Shown here piece by piece: positions 1 through 11,468 of a stretch of 64,000 nucleotides of DNA. The notes below the pieces were generated by a model, which saw nothing but the letters and a program-made list of their open reading frames with translations, searched no databases and was not told the DNA's origin. The position numbers and the translations under genes were made by a program. Position 1 is the stretch's first letter, and the number at the start of each line of letters is the position of its first letter. Source of the DNA: Chrysomallon squamiferum (lineage: Eukaryota; Mollusca; Gastropoda; Neomphalida; Peltospiridae); assembly GCA_012295275.1 (NCBI GenBank), contig CM022672.1:11337904-11401903 (forward strand). The letters run 5' to 3'.

Positions 1-225
1 AATATATTAGTTTACGGGATATTGGAACTGCACAGTCCATAAAGTAGCTGATTATTACTTTATATCGATGTAATTGAAACGTAAAATCATTAATAACAGG
101 CTGTAATGTCATTTTCGATATGAAATCAGATTGATTTTCTAATTGTATGAAAATGTTTCAGTAATCGAAACTCGTTAAATAAACACTGCCCAGTGTTATA
201 CAAATATACACTCATAGTGAGATGG

Positions 226-299
<74 letters not shown>

Positions 300-2180
300 A
301 TAAAAACACACACACAGTCACACACACGAAGAGAGAGAAAGCAAACTGAAGAAACAAATCTTAGTTGGCGTTATGACGAATGTTAAAACAGAACTTAACT
401 AACAATATTTAGTCAGAATAAAAAAAAAGAAAGATAACGACGGATAGGAGTCGACAAAAAAAAATTTAAAATCAACAAACAGAAGAAAAAAAAAACAAAC
501 AACCAAATAAACAAGCCTATGTTTCAGGAATATCCATAGAAAATATTTTGATCACCGAGATTAATTATTCAGGTAATTTTGTTGCCCATTGTCGCCCATT
601 ACCACCTTCCCTGGACCAGTGTCAGTTCTCGCTATTTAACCAGGTACACACAATAATGAACATAATTCTATACCAGCAACCGATGACATGACGTCAATTT
701 TAAATATACCCTCCTCATCTGATAAAGTCAATAGCAGGGCAAACGCCAAGGTTTTTAATTTTCTGTAAACCAGTCGCGTTTTTAGAGTGTGCTTCCATCT
801 TCTGTTTGCTAATGAGCTTTAATGGTCCCATTCAGATTCTCAGTCAATTTCCACTGGGAAGATTTTACAGTGCTAAACTTAAATACAACTAATGAAGCCA
901 TTATTATTAGCGGGTTACTATCGATGACAAGTCGTATGGCGATATTTTTGAAGAGACACCGTCATTATTATTATAATATCTCAATCGTTTCTGGTCTGTT
1001 TCTGATCTAAACATTTGTGTTTAATCTATAACCAAATATTTGACCCGTTTCCAGGAAAGGTACTCAAAGTCACTGATGGCGATCGCTGTTAAACCTTTTG
1101 CAACGAGTAATGGCTTTTTTTTTTTTTTTACTTATTATTTATAAATTTTCAGGGAGTTTAAGTTCTTATTATGAGCTTCTATGATCAATTTCACAATTAA
1201 AGAAACGCATTAATTGTTTTTCTTATAAACTGAATTGAAAATATTTCTTTTGGGTGTCAAAAGGACTTAAATTTACCCTCTGTAGTTTTATGCCATCTAT
1301 CGTATTTAAAGAGCAATAACTACATTTCGAGTTCTCATTAATCCTTTATTTTGTAGTTGCTACATAAATAAATATTTTAAAAGGTCACTTTTATACATTT
1401 TTAAATATTCCTTTTTCCCCAGTGGTGATTATCACAAATGTTTCTAATTTTTCTGTAAGTATTAATCACTTGATTTGAATAAAGAAGTAATGATAATAAC
1501 ATAATTAGTAGTAGAAAAAATAGTTGTACTATTAGCGAAAGTGGTTGTAACTGTGGTAGTAGTAGTAGTAACAGTAGTAGTGGTAGTAATAGTAGTGGTG
1601 GTAGTAGTTGTAGCAGTAATATCACAAGTAATATTCACCTTGTAATTCAATATAGAAACAATATAAATGATCTGTGGTTGTTTCTTTTAGGAAAGCAATC
1701 AATTAAAATCATACATCCACTATTAAACCATCTATTACATATCTCGTTGTTATAAATAAAAAATGTAGATTAGTTATGCTCAGTCTCCTATGAAGGAATA
1801 AACTGAATGGTCACGCAAAATAAAAGTGGAATAAAAGTCAATACACATCAACGGTTTAATGCGCAAACATATGTTGGTTATATTAATTAACGAGGAAATA
1901 ATTTAGGACATATTCTGATCATTTGATATAGTTAATAGTCTTGATGTTTGATATATTTCAAATTGGCTAGATTTGGCGAAAAAGATTTAGTAATAACTAA
2001 AATTGTTAATCCTAGCAGTGATTAAAGAATTTGCTGTGTGGTATCGACTGTCTTATCTATAGAATGGTGCAAAATAAAAGTTCTTTGATGTTAACGGGTT
2101 GAGAATTTCTTGTGTGATATGTAATATCCTGTCTGTGGAAAAGATCCCTTGAAGCCATTCGGTAAATAATTTGCTATATA
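1..2180. other. Intergenic AT-rich DNA, no gene seen
   Basis: No reading frame here looks like a real protein; the longer ones run through simple repeats. The stretch holds a pure GA array at about 228-296 followed by a short CA tract, and an imperfect GTA/GTGGTA trinucleotide stretch at about 1,545-1,625. The rest is unremarkable AT-rich sequence with many homopolymer A or T runs. Confidence 0.6.
228..296. repeat. (GA)n microsatellite
   Basis: About 34 uninterrupted GA units, followed directly by a short CA-rich tract near 308-328. The purity suggests a young or actively length-changing array. Similar pure GA/CT arrays occur at about 9.58, 59.18 and 62.22 kb. Confidence 0.97.
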
Positions 2181-2312
2181 GTATGTAATATCCTGTAATT
2201 GTTATGCAGTATGTAATACCCTCTATTTGTTAAGTTGTGTCTAATATTCTGTAATTGTTATGCAGTATGTAATATCCTGTAATTGTTGTGCTGTAACTTA
2301 TATCCTGTAACA
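2181..2312. repeat. 28-bp tandem repeat, about 4.7 copies
   Basis: Successive units start at 2181, 2209, 2237 and 2265, with a partial unit from 2293. The consensus begins GTATGTAATATCCTGTAATT and ends in a GTTATGCA-like tail. Units differ from one another by several substitutions, so the array is old. A related single piece (ATATGTAATATCCTGT) lies just upstream near 2117. No coding role is apparent. Confidence 0.85.
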
Positions 2313-2771
2313 GTGAAGGTACATATAAAAGATTCCTTACTGCTCAGAATAAAAGAATATCCCATGAAGTAGCGACAGCGGTTTTTTAAGACAAAAATAC
2401 AGCAATAAAAGGAAATGGTAGCATTTACCTTGCAACACAATGCAGAAGCGATAGAAACTGTCTGTAGCCGTTTTTATGTGACCCTTGGGCTTACAAGGAG
2501 ATGGTTATTTTTGACAACTCATTTAAAACGTCTTTATATAGTGTTTCAACCATGCACAATGCATGATTTGGACATGAACAATATCCACGAAGCATGAATT
2601 AAAAACCTATTACAACAACATGTATCTGAGTCTAATTCTGAATTAACAACTAAAATAAAATTAACGACAAAAATCTTGTGAAATCAACTAGAAACATCTT
2701 AAAAATAAATTTATAAACATCTTAAAAAAAAAAAAAATAGCAGTACCATCTTTATTAACTCGAAATATAAA

Positions 2772-3032
2772 TTAACTACAAAAATCTAACAAATTATCTA
2801 CACTATCTTCTTGTATATATACGTGGTCAACAAACGCAGCTCGATCTATCAAAGACTGCATTCTGACCGTCAGTCCGAGAAGCTTCGGCTCCTGTAACAA
2901 TTTGTATGAAAATCCAATACATCGCCGTAAAAACAAATTCTCTTGGAAAATTTCCACTTCATCACGCCAATCGAAGCCACCCGCAATATCGTACACCAAA
3001 GGATCAATTACGAATGTACCGTAGTAACAAGG
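2772..3032 (-). CDS. Unidentified ORF, possible terminal exon or gene fragment
   Basis: An open frame of about 86 codons on the minus strand runs from just after an in-frame stop at 3033-3035 to a stop at 2772. Its composition is protein-like and not repeat-derived, with stretches such as IDPLVYDIAGGFDWRDEVE and LLGLTVRMQSLIDRAAFVDH. I do not recognise the family. There is no ATG at the start of the conserved-looking part and no clean AG acceptor directly before it, so it may be a decayed exon or a fragment of a mobile element. On the minus strand an AATAAA follows shortly after the stop (plus-strand TTTATT near 2751-2756), which would suit a terminal exon. The surrounding DNA from 3,030 to 3,300 is CpG-richer than its neighbours. 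Confidence 0.3.
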   Translation of the reverse strand, partial: PCYYGTFVIDPLVYDIAGGFDWRDEVEIFQENLFLRRCIGFSYKLLQEPKLLGLTVRMQSLIDRAAFVDHVYIQEDSVDNLLDFCS

Positions 3033-3532
3033 TTAGTGGCTTGATGGCTAAGTGTTAGATAAACAACGAGCGCCTTATGAAAAGCACACGCGCGCAAATT
3101 AAAGGCCTAAACGCGTGTAAGTGCGGAATGAAAAAGGGTTCGCGTGCGTCGTTTGTTTGGAAAACAGGCGGGTGTACCGAGCGGAACTAACTGGTGAACT
3201 AACAAGACTAAGTGAGTTTCTAAATCGCTCGCGTCACGCCAGATTCGTGTACGTTTCGACGCGGTATTGATTGAATAATAATATGCCGAGTATTCACACC
3301 TTTGTTATGTGTTATTTGCCAGCGTAAGTGTTTCTTTCATAGAGTCATTTAAAAAAAAAAAAAAAAAAATTATATATATATTATATTTGTTTATCCAGAA
3401 AAAAAAGCACAGCAAGTTAAATATTATGATTATTTCTATGCAGGACGGATTTCCCACAACGAAGAAGCTAAGGTTAATAAAACAAGTATGTTGTTATATT
3501 AATTTGAAGACGGGTATTACAGCGTTTTTACC

Positions 3533-3700
3533 TGTGTTTTAAAACAAGTACTGTACCGTTATGATTTGTGTTTTAAAACGAGTATTCTACCGTTGTTATT
3601 TGTCTTTTAAAGCAAGTATTGTTCCGTTATTATTTGTGTTTTAAAGCAAGTATTGTTCCGTTATTATTTGTGTTTTAAAACAAATACTGAAGCATTATTA
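3533..3700. repeat. 34-bp tandem repeat, about 5 copies
   Basis: Units start at 3533, 3567, 3601, 3635 and 3669. Each begins TGTGTTTTAAAACAAGTA or a close variant and ends in CCGTTATTATT. Copies three and four are almost identical; the last is truncated and diverged. The short frame that enters this region from the left owes its end to the repeat and is not considered a gene. Confidence 0.92.
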
Positions 3701-5120
3701 CCAACAAGAGATCGACCTATGCATTTTAAACTGAAGATAAACACATAAATAATTCTTATTGTGGATCGAATTGGTATTAACTTTCATAATTAAAGATTGA
3801 TTTCGGACAATATCGATATTTTCTCTGTTAAAAACCGTCAAGAATTTACCTGTTATTGTCTTCCTTTACAAATAATGAAATATTGTTTCTTGACATTTAA
3901 CCAGTTTTTAGTAAAAAAATGCATAGATAATTTTGTTTATAAAAACGGAACTCATTTTTTTGTTGCTGTTAGAACGAAAATAAAAAGCAAATGTTAAACC
4001 TGAAGTAATGATGAAATTTATATGGAATTTTTTTTTTTTTTTTTTTTTTTTTTTTCAGATATATAAATAAACAGAATAGTTTTATTAAAACTAATTTCAG
4101 GGCTGTTCTTATTAATTAATCATCTATTTTAATTTCTCATTAAAAAATGTACACACATACTTATACATGTTGTCTACATAACCAGATACCTAGTTTATTT
4201 TTGTTTAATATCGAGTCAATAATAATAAAAAAAGATTAACAACAACAACAAAAAAAACAGAAATAAAATTACAACACGACAATGAATTCTTAGAATTACT
4301 CCATTCTGATCTTTGCTACACTAATCCAGCTATTACTGCCGCCGTTCCCTGTTGTTTTTTTTGGGTGTGGAACCGAACTTGGAGTCTGTTGCCAGGTAAA
4401 CGATTTCTGCTACTTTAATTAGAGATTAACTCACATTATCTTTTCAGCGACGCCCATGCGTTACCAACCCACCCGGTGTGGTCGAAGAGAGTTTCTTTCC
4501 AAAAGCTTTTATATACAGTTAATGGAAGAGCTATGTTCTGTTCCGGCTGTTTTGAAAAGGACTATGAATAATTAATCAGAAATGAAGAATCGATGGCACC
4601 ACGTGTGAATAACAAATCTCTCCACTCGGGTGATACTTTCGGCAAACACCAAATATTTGTCAGAGCGTGCCTGTGTATAAACGTTCAGCTTGTTATAGAC
4701 TTAAATATATCTACCTAACTTAGACAGATTTATATACCTGTTCAGATTTATGTGTCTCTGTCTGTGTGTCTGTGTGTCTGTGTGTGTGTGTCTGTGTCTG
4801 TACGTGTGTATGCACCAGTGTGTAGTGTGGGTATTTTCACAGGGTATTCTGATGGATAGCAACTTATTCTTGTCCCGTACTCATTTTTGTACCGCCATCA
4901 GTTCCATGACGTATCATCGTGAGGTTTCTCAGAAAATCTGCCACGGTATTTCTTAACAGGGGACAGAAAAGTTAGTTTCCCATTATAATTCACAAGTTGG
5001 CTTACTGTTAATGATGCATTTTCCATCTTTTTGGTTGGTGTGTAGCGCTTACTTAGTTTACTTTGAATATATAAAACCTGTTCAGATCTGGCATAGTATA
5101 TCCTATTTGACATTAGATAT

Positions 5121-5162
<42 letters not shown>

Positions 5163-5165
5163 AAC

Positions 5166-5209
<44 letters not shown>

Positions 5210-5290
5210 GCAAATGAGCTTGTTGTTAGTAACTATCCTATAATTATTCATTCTAATTCTCAAAATTCTGATGTCCTCACAAATCAAAAA
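3701..5290. other. Intergenic, no gene seen
   Basis: Contains a poly-T run at about 4,027-4,056, an imperfect TG/TCTG tract at about 4,750-4,805 and compound CAA/AAT triplet arrays at 5.12-5.21 kb. A moderately GC-richer patch at 4,310-4,640 has no convincing frame. Confidence 0.5.
5120..5209. repeat. Compound (CAA)n-(AAT)n triplet array
   Basis: About fourteen CAA units run directly into about fourteen AAT units. Frames through this array give poly-Thr/Asn or poly-Leu and are not genes. Confidence 0.95.
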
Positions 5291-5299
5291 TCACGTCAT

Positions 5300-5470
5300 A
5301 AGGAAAACGTATTCCTCTGATCGGCGCGCATGACATCTGACGTTGCAAAGCCGTCTATGACGTGGGATGCCGTTTCACCATTGACCAACATACGTGACGC
5401 CGCCCCGTCTTCTGATATCGCCGCCTACGACCCGACACCGTGATTTCATCATTCCAATGCAATTTGCCAC
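5300..5470. promoter_or_regulatory. CpG-rich patch with clustered CRE-like TGACG motifs
   Basis: In a background with few CG dinucleotides this patch has many. It contains repeated TGACG cores (CTGACGTTG, TATGACGTGG, CGTGACGCC) within about 80 bp. TGACGT is the core of the CREB/ATF site, so an enhancer or orphan promoter is plausible. No reading frame or transcript boundary was found beside it, so function is an inference from motif density only. Confidence 0.3.
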
Positions 5471-5479
5471 TTCCGAATT

Positions 5480-7094
5480 TGATAGTCAGAGTCAATAAAA
5501 TCAAGGACGCGCTATGTTATTGTCATAATTTATATGAAAAGCCTTTTTTTTTTTTTTATAATCAAATACGGATATTTATTCTGTAGATTATAGTTTTTAA
5601 TACTGTTTGGTATTTTTTTTTTTGTTAAGAAATAGCATATATGTACACTAAATAAATATTTATTATAGAGAAAAAAAAATATATATATATCATTATTAAA
5701 AAGGCGACATTTGTTTGTTTTTTTTTTTTTTTTTTTTTTTATTATTTTTTTTTTTAAATTCAGTCCGTTTCCTTTAGTATTTACACATTTATTCCGTCCA
5801 AGGGTTTCTCGCCTTTCAAATTATTTCATTTAGATGTAACATTCAGTTACTGACTAAAAACACCACCACCTCCAGCCCAAACTCTTACACAATTCAAATA
5901 CCTACATACGAGAGAAACGTAAAAACAATACTAAAATAATCAGTTCGACTGCTGGCTAAAGGAAAATGTCTTGAAGTAATTTCACAAACAGTTAAATTCA
6001 TGAAATGAAGACACTCAAGTATAAACGAGATATTGCACATCATACGTCTATTTCCTGTTAATCGAAATTACAAAAGAGCTAAAGACTTAAACGTCATGTT
6101 ACCAGATTGTTCAAACTTCTTACATCACACATACAATGTGATATATTTTTCATTTGTAGATTTCAAATAATAATTTTGCAATACAAATGTTAAGGTATAA
6201 AGGCTAACCCTATAAACCTAGAATATAAAGAGAAAATAATATTTAAAAATATACGTTTTATATAAAACAGATCAAACTAAATTAGAAAATATTTTTGGCA
6301 TTTTAATATAAAATATAGCTACAAAATTTCCATTTAATTAGCCTTTCGCTTCATTACATTTTCAATGTTGGGTTATGCAACATTAGCTTGATTTGTGATA
6401 GATCGCTCATTTTGGCAGACATTACAAAATGTGACAACTGCATTCTTAACCGTGAAAAGTAATAATAATGGAGTACAGAAAAAAGAAAAAAAACAACATC
6501 ATGGTTATTTGGCACAGCCTGCTGATATTAAAAAAATTATTATTATTGTTATAATTATAACTAAATGAAGAAAAACTGATGAATACAAGGTGAAACAAAA
6601 AGTCATCTGTTATTTTAAAACATTTATTTGGCAAATCTTTTCCTTACTGGGTTAAAGAGCTCGCAACATCCGGTGTTAGAAAACATGCTTTTGATTTGTT
6701 TACAGAATTTAAGAATTACTTTGACCCGACCTCCAAGATAAAAAAAAAAATAAAATAAAATAAAATAAAATAAAATAAATAAATAAATAAATAAAGTAAA
6801 GTTTTATTTTTGAAAATATACTTATTTTTAGCATTACTAATGTGATGTCATTTGAAGCATACTTTGTGATGTATCCATGGGTTTATCGTTTCAAATCACA
6901 TTACCAGTGTTTAATTATCGACTTTTTCACCTAGAAAATTATTCAATATTTATAATATTCTTCTATTTCTCATAATACATAAAAGCTGAGAAAACAAAAT
7001 ATTTTAACAAATTTCGTAACTTAAAATATAATACATTAATAATAATAATAATAATATGTACAAGTTAAACAAGGGGAAATAAATGAACAGAGCA

Positions 7095-7126
<32 letters not shown>

Positions 7127-8410
7127 TGATTGACTTCATTAGCTTAAATGTTATAATTAAATATTCATCAATAACGGAGGGAAAAAAAACCCGTATCAGT
7201 TAATCAACCATATGTTAAGCACTTATGTCCACGGAAGATTCTGTTAAGTATTTTACAAGATCCAGCTAAAAAACATGATTTTTTTTACTGTTAGAGAAGA
7301 GAGTTTGCAGTGATTTTGAATTTCTTCAGTTAGCTCTGTATAAGAGATAAAACTCGGATGATATCTCAGAATGACATCAAGTGCTTGACTTCTCCGCATG
7401 CGAGATTGTTTTAAAAATTTCTTTTTAAAAAAAAAAGAAGAAGAACAGCAAAAATCAAGAATAAAACTAAATAAGCAAATAATTAGCATTAGATATCGTA
7501 AATGCTGAATATCTAGATCGACAAACAGTTAACATAGAAAATGTATCAGTAAGTAAGACAGTAAAAAAAAAAGAAAGTTTTAATCCTTGTTTATTATTTG
7601 GCAAGAGACAATCTTTGCTTTTCTGCTTGTATTTTACCTTTTCAATTTTAATGATATTTATTGGCTTTAAATTTGAAGTACACATGTTGATTAAATAAAG
7701 ATTTCAATAGACTGTAAACTATATATCTATATCTATATCTATATAACTTTTGTCTTTTCTTTTGGTAGGCAGTAAAACCGGAAGCCACTGACAACTATGA
7801 CACCGGCACGTGCAAAATTGTTGTTATTTGGTTGTCAATTATAAAATATTTTTTTTTATAATTTTTTTTTTTTTATTTTTTTTTTTTTTTTTTTTTTTTT
7901 TAAATAATAATCTTAGTTACATATTTATTTTATTTACTTAAATAGCAATTTATAGCTTTTGCAAAATTGAAATTTGTTGTGTTTTAGTTCAATGTTCAGT
8001 AACTAACTGTATCATAATGTATATATAATATATAATTGTTTGAAATGCAATGCAAAATACCACTTCATATGAAAAAGCTGTTATAATAATAATAAATAAA
8101 TAAATGAACAATCAAATGAGTAACTTAACTGTTAATTAGTTTACTGAATAAACATTTGATTTTCAAGGCAAACATTTTATAATATAAAATAAATACAATA
8201 TAATTAAACATCAGTTTTAATCAATATTAATATTGTTTACATAGAGTTATGAAATATTAATTAATCAATTATTTTTTAAAATAGAAATAATAATGTGTTG
8301 TATATTAAGAATTTAAAAAAAGGAGAAGAAAGAATGCCCATCTAAGAATCCACGACAAAAATAAAAGAGAGTTTTCAAAAGTACTTCAAAGTAAACAATA
8401 CAGTACATAA
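5480..8410. other. Intergenic AT-rich DNA, no gene seen
   Basis: Long homopolymer runs (poly-T at 5,720-5,755 and 7,861-7,901, poly-A at 7,095-7,120), AAAAT/AAAT tracts at 6,745-6,797 and short AAT arrays. The frames at 6.4-6.6 kb and 7.25-7.7 kb lack protein-like composition. An ACCGGAAG (ETS-type core) lies near 7,777 but has no gene beside it. Confidence 0.5.
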
Positions 8411-8419
8411 AAGACTTAC

Positions 8420-8765
8420 CTGTTTGTATGGAATATTCTCGTTTGCCTTTCTCTAGGATTTTATCAGCCAATTTAACTCATTAAACATCATTGCAATGTA
8501 CAGACTGCGATCATACTGCGGAAAGATGCGCAAAGTTCAATACGATTTCCATCACAACATTGGCCGTTGATTGGTCTAAATGTCATTATATACCAGAAAG
8601 GAAGTCACTAAGAAGTCACGTGGTTTGTTGGCTAGGGACGCTAAAAGCGTCGCTTCCGTTGTCCTTAGACGGGTTTTTGTAATTGCGTTTGAACGAGAGC
8701 TGGTATCGATCGATAGTGCGGCGGACGTTAGAACTTGCCGAAGCATAGTCGTTATTCACTGATTA
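8420..8765 (-). promoter_or_regulatory. Candidate CpG promoter with a minus-strand noncoding first exon
   Basis: The stretch is CpG-rich against an AT-rich surround. It holds an E-box CACGTG at 8617-8622 and a CCAAT-type element (ATTGG) near 8,571. On the minus strand, CAAACAG followed by GTAAGT (plus-strand ACTTAC at 8414-8419) is a consensus 5' splice site. It could end a noncoding first exon at 8420 of a gene or lncRNA running left. No downstream coding exon was identified, so this is a suggestion only. Confidence 0.28.
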
Positions 8766-9573
8766 TCGATAACCTTCGATTTCGATTTATTCTTATTTTT
8801 TCTTTATCTATTTTTAAAAATATGAATGAGCTGTTCGAGTTCTTTTGAAAAAATGAATTTAATGTTGTAATTAACATTAATGGCAATACATAAAAGGATA
8901 TCTGTTGCTATGTGCATCATTTTCACAAAATGAGACACAGTCTTTTTTTTTAAAGATTTACAGATGTGATCACCCGGTATCACACACTCACACAGACACA
9001 CAGACACACACACACACACGACGAAATAGCAGCCATGGATTGACAAATACATTTTTCTTATTTGAATTCACCTTTATCTATTTCTTCTTTATTTGATATT
9101 TATTTTTAAAATTAAGAATTTCCAAGACATCGTTCACGCGTTACCATATCATATAGAAAACTCACAATGTCTTTTTTATTTATATTCCCTTGTATTCCTT
9201 TCTAGTGTCGCTGAGAAAAAATGATAATGTCAGAAACAGTGTATCGTTCGAAAGCACTGATAAATATGCCAAATACATGATAAAACTACAAAAGCGAAAT
9301 AAATAGCGTAAATTTTAAAATTTAAAATGTTCAAGCATGCTTCTAGCGGTCGTTCGTTGAGATAGCACTTTATAAATACTAATATACTGTTGTCTCTTAG
9401 ACAGATGTATAACATCTTTAAATATGACTTATTTTTGTTTTGAAAAAGAAAGAATTTAAAGAAAGCAATAGTAACAGAAACATTGAACATGAAAATTTTA
9501 TGCATGTATACTGTTTTGATCGAACATTTTGAATCAACATCTGTGCATATTTTTTCCAGCATCAAGAGGGTAC

Positions 9574-9578
<5 letters not shown>

Positions 9579-9646
<68 letters not shown>
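9579..9646. repeat. (GA)n microsatellite
   Basis: A long uninterrupted GA array. It produces artificial Arg-Glu or Leu-Ser frames on the two strands. Confidence 0.97.
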
Positions 9647-9649
<3 letters not shown>

Positions 9650-9846
9650 TTTAAATAATATTATTTGTTTGTTTTTGTTTTTTCTCCACCCATTTAAAAG
9701 CAAGTATTTCGTTTTTTATTTATTATACTGATCAAATCTTCGACATTTTCGTTTTATTTGCTATGATTTATTCTTTTCTATATTTTTATTATTGTTTTGA
9801 AACCTCTAAATTTATTATATTTTTTTTACTAATTTGTTACGACGAC

Positions 9847-9900
9847 AGCAACAACAACAGCAACAACAACAACAATAAGAAGAAGAAGAACAACAACAAC

Positions 9901-9941
<41 letters not shown>

Positions 9942-9950
9942 TAAATATTT
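9847..9950. repeat. Compound triplet array CAA/CAG-AAG-CAA-AAT
   Basis: Four kinds of triplet follow each other without spacer: CAACAACAG-type, AAGAAGAAG, CAACAAC and then about a dozen AAT. All units are A-rich triplets, as if one array had repeatedly seeded its neighbour by single-base change and slippage. A similar AAT-to-GAA switch is seen at 10,211-10,276. Confidence 0.93.
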
Positions 9951-10210
9951 TACAACTTAAGATCTACGGTTTTTTCGGAGACAGAGATATTGACGTAATG
10001 TAGCATTAAAAAGGAAACTTGATACTTTTACTATTGATTAGCAACAAAGTTTATTTTATATGCATCTGTACATAAAAGGAAACGAACTGAAGACTGTCTT
10101 TGATAAGACACGCCAGTGCACCGGGTGAGATGAAAAATAGATATGTGAGCTGAACGGGAAAATTTGATCATACAACTCTTAACACCTGATTCATATTCAG
10201 TGCTACTCTC

Positions 10211-10277
<67 letters not shown>

Positions 10278-10389
10278 GTTAGATTTAATAATTAACGAAA
10301 TCTAGATGTGCTGCAGACTTCGTTTGTTAACCGGATAAAAATTACAGGTGTGAAGATTAAACTCGTCACTTTCCGCTACCATCACCGCG

Positions 10390-10800
10390 AAATTTAGGCA
10401 GCTATCGGTTTGACTTATGTAAAAGGGAGGAGTCAAAGTCAGACGACAGTCACGTGGGGTCGAATCTTTACATTCAGAGAAACGGAATTTTCGACTTCCG
10501 GTCTAAATGAGCGTTTATTCACGGCGCACTCGTCAGCATTTGATGAACAATCAAATCACTTAGGCAGACGAGCTTTGAGTATTTTTGTAAAAGAATTATT
10601 TAATTGTGAAATAGACTCGCGTCGGTTTTGTGATCAAATCAATAACCATTGATCAATTTCTGAATTAAGTAGGAATGTGAAAAAAGTATCTTTGTGAATG
10701 ACTCTCCAAGCAGGCCAATATGTCACGCGCCGTTGTTTCGCTTATGACGTTTACAGTATCCAGGGCAACATTGCCGCTGATCTTAAGTAACAAAGTAGAG
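10390..10800. promoter_or_regulatory. CpG-rich patch with E-box and ETS motifs
   Basis: A GC-richer patch with CACGTG at 10451-10456 and ACTTCCGGT (reverse of an ETS site) at 10494-10502. An 80-codon plus-strand frame (10,410-10,652) is not low-complexity but matches nothing I recognise and has no splice signals that would join it to another exon. A promoter of an unseen transcript is the best guess. Confidence 0.25.
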
Positions 10801-11133
10801 TTGTATGTATACTTTTTATTGCGACGTCATAAAGAAACAAATTTTTCTAAGTAATTTTTATTAGTCTATTTTGAAAAGGAAACGTCTCGATCAGAAAATA
10901 CGCCCATTTGGAATGACAATGAATATTCAGTACGTAATCTATGTTAGGCATTTTATTTCAGTTTACTTTTTGTTCTTTCCCTTTCTTTTTATTCATTCAT
11001 TCATTATTCCTTTCTTCTTCCTTTTTCATAAGTTACGGGAGGATTGTTATGACAATAAGTCTTGTTTGATACCTGAAATATATTATAACACTATCATTAC
11101 ACACCTGAAAGAAACCTCTCAAACCAAGAAAAA

Positions 11134-11172
<39 letters not shown>

Positions 11173-11429
11173 GTAGCTGTATCTATAGTAGTATTAGTAG
11201 TATTATAAAAAAGTAAAAAAATATGAAATAAAATAATAAAATAATTCAGTCATTCCCTATGTTAGTCGTAAACCATAAGTGAAATATTATTTGCTCGCTG
11301 ATTATTTAACTTATATTTATATTGATTTAGTTTGCCGTTTAGTAGACGATAAAGCATCTCGTACATTTTCTATAAAACTAGCCTGTTTATGAAAAATTCT
11401 AAAATTCAAGGTACAATATATCCATGTAT

Positions 11430-11468
<39 letters not shown>

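Larger units (their letters stand above)
8766..10380. other. Intergenic, simple repeats, no gene seen
   Basis: CA tracts near 8,975-9,018, a pure GA array at 9,579-9,646 and stacked triplet arrays at 9,847-9,950 and 10,211-10,276. The long minus-strand frame at 9,230-9,703 runs through the GA array (poly Leu-Ser) and is not a gene. Confidence 0.5.

Noticed and set aside
3040..3150. Possible tRNA-like or SINE head with TGGCTTGATGG and GGTTCGCGTGC resembling boxes A and B
   Set aside because: The boxes are about 100 bp apart and no cloverleaf stems pair, so neither a tRNA nor a tRNA-derived SINE can be supported.
9230..9703. 157-codon minus-strand frame
   Set aside because: It runs through the GA array (poly Leu-Ser) and AT-rich flanks; no protein-like conserved part and no splice context.
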